Of a stretch of DNA of 58,783 bases, positions 57,626 to 58,783 are shown piece after piece. The stretch spans positions 1 through 58,783 of the forward strand of contig NZ_JAUQWH010000042.1 of assembly GCF_030757795.1 (NCBI RefSeq), read 5' to 3'. Numbering within the stretch: position 1 is the stretch's first letter; each line of letters starts with the position of its first letter. Under the pieces are notes generated by a model. The model searched no databases. It saw only the letters and a list, made by a program, of their open reading frames with translations, and was not told the origin of the DNA. Source of the DNA: Actinoplanes oryzae (GTDB lineage: Bacteria > Actinomycetota > Actinomycetes > Mycobacteriales > Micromonosporaceae). A program made the translations under genes and the position numbers.

Positions 57626-58783
57626 ATGCAGAGACTTCTGGCACTGCTGCTGACTTTCGGCGGGATGGGCGTCGCGCAGACGGCCGGCCCGGACCCGTGC
57701 GGCGGGCTCACCGAGGCTCGCGTGCCGCAGGGGTCGGTCACTTCGGCGACGGTTGCCGACGGCTACTGCGTGGCGCGGGGCGTGCTGCGGCCGGCGACAC
57801 ACTTCACCGTCAAGCTGCCGGTCAGCGGCTGGACCGGCCAGTACGTGCAACAGGGCTGCAGCGGGCTGTGCGGTGCCGTGCCCGCGCTGGACTATCCGCT
57901 CTTCGGCTTCGCCTGCGCCGCCGCGCGGGCCAAGACGCTGGTCGTGGCCGCCGACGACACCGGGCACACCGGCGACGCGGCGGCCACGTGGGGTGCTGAT
58001 CCGCGGGCGCGCCGGGAGTTCGGGCGGACGTCGGAGCATCGGCTGCGGCTGGCGTCGGATGCGATCATGGTGGCCTACTACGGGCGGGGGCCGGCGTACC
58101 GGTATTTCGACGGCTGCTCGACCGGCGGCCGCCAGGGCCTGAACCTGGCGCAGCGGTACCCGGCCGACTTCGACGGGATCCTGGCCGGCGCCCCGGCCCA
58201 CGACTTCGTGGCGCTCAATCTGCTGCAGGCCTGGCTGGCCACGCGCAACACCGACGCGCGCGGGAGGCAGATCCTCGGGCCGGAGAAGATCGGGCCGCTG
58301 CACGCCGCCGTGACGCGCGAGTGCGGCGAGATCATCGAGGACCCGCGCCGGTGCGACTTCCGGCCGGCGGCACTGCGCTGCCCGGCCGGCAACCGGCCGG
58401 ACTGTCTCACCCCGGCGCAGGTGACCGCGGTGACGCAGTTCTACCGGGGTCCGCGGGGCATCTCGCCCGGGCTGCCGTACGGGTCGGAGCTCGGCTGGAT
58501 CGACCAGTTCGTCGTGCGGTCGGGGTCCCCGCTGGAGGGCAACGCCGGGACGATCGCGCTGAACTACCTCAGGTACCTGGGCTATCCGAGCGTGCGGCCG
58601 GACGGCTTCGACCTCACCGACGTACGCTTCGATCGGGCCACCTTGGACCGGCTCGATGTGGTGGGTGACGCGCTCTACAACGCGACCGACCCCGACCTGC
58701 GGGCCTTCCGGGCGTACGGCGGGAAGCTGATCATGTACCACGGGTGTGCGATGCCACCACGGCCCGCGGACGCAGGGCCGCCA
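57626..58783 (+). CDS. Tannase/feruloyl esterase family protein, 3' part outside the window
   Basis: A secreted alpha/beta-hydrolase of the tannase family. It has a signal peptide (MQRLLALLLTFGGMGVAQTAG) with likely cleavage near residue 20. The nucleophile motif GCSTGGRQG is present, with cysteines nearby that may form the family's disulfide next to the active site. The His region appears as KLIMYHG at the very end of the window, but the following residues do not fit the usual HGxxD pattern. The gene starts 10 nt after the EAL protein gene. The substrate would be an ester of a phenolic acid. Confidence 0.85.
   Translation, partial: MQRLLALLLTFGGMGVAQTAGPDPCGGLTEARVPQGSVTSATVADGYCVARGVLRPATHFTVKLPVSGWTGQYVQQGCSGLCGAVPALDYPLFGFACAAARAKTLVVAADDTGHTGDAAATWGADPRARREFGRTSEHRLRLASDAIMVAYYGRGPAYRYFDGCSTGGRQGLNLAQRYPADFDGILAGAPAHDFVALNLLQAWLATRNTDARGRQILGPEKIGPLHAAVTRECGEIIEDPRRCDFRPAALRCPAGNRPDCLTPAQVTAVTQFYRGPRGISPGLPYGSELGWIDQFVVRSGSPLEGNAGTIALNYLRYLGYPSVRPDGFDLTDVRFDRATLDRLDVVGDALYNATDPDLRAFRAYGGKLIMYHGCAMPPRPADAGPP

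Overview
The window is about 58.8 kb of very GC-rich actinobacterial chromosome. Several features suggest a filamentous actinomycete of the Micromonosporaceae or Streptomyces type: the order phoH-ybeY-CNNM/CorC-deaminase-like-era, the Scr1-type XRE regulator, the DUF574-type methyltransferase, the DUF6082 protein and the IdeR/DmdR1-type iron boxes. The genus cannot be fixed from the sequence alone. No rRNA, tRNA, IS element or CRISPR array is recognisable.

Layout. Positions 1-9,000 are a conserved housekeeping block on the minus strand (phoH, ybeY, CNNM/CorC transporter, degenerate cytidine deaminase, era, recO, uppS), broken by a plus-strand DUF4097 lipoprotein gene and an acyltransferase-3 gene. 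Positions 9,100-14,500 hold an unrecognised protein, a serine beta-lactamase-like hydrolase, a GH3 glycosidase and a small membrane-anchored protein. Positions 14,700-23,400 begin the siderophore locus: ornithine N5-monooxygenase and formyltransferase diverging from an iron box, then a repeat-rich spacer, an aldo/keto reductase, an Scr1-type regulator, a methyltransferase, a [2Fe-2S] thioredoxin-fold ferredoxin, PanD, an iron-box-controlled siderophore-binding lipoprotein and another lipoprotein. Positions 23,500-25,750 form a small island with less GC-rich stretches (DUF4386, DUF6082 and two tandem 78-aa paralogues). Positions 25,858-53,460 hold the core: a single ~7000-residue six-module NRPS, a heterodimeric ABC exporter, MbtH, and a FecCDE-type importer. 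Positions 53,493-58,783 hold rsmE, a Uma2-family protein, a degenerate GGDEF-EAL membrane protein and a truncated tannase/feruloyl esterase.

How it works together. I read the ten-residue specificity codes of all six adenylation domains by hand. Five resemble known codes: N5-hydroxyornithine (hOrn), N5-formyl-N5-hydroxyornithine (fhOrn, twice), Thr and Gly. The second-module domain lacks the canonical Asp235 and instead has Asp at 236, a pattern resembling beta-alanine-activating domains. The locus also carries an iron-box-linked panD, which encodes the enzyme that makes beta-alanine. With epimerase domains in modules 1, 3 and 4, the predicted assembly is D-hOrn, beta-Ala, D-fhOrn, D-allo-Thr, L-fhOrn, Gly. 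This is coelichelin-like building-block chemistry in a longer scaffold that I do not recognise as a described siderophore. Five iron boxes tie precursor supply, assembly, export and uptake into one iron-starvation regulon.
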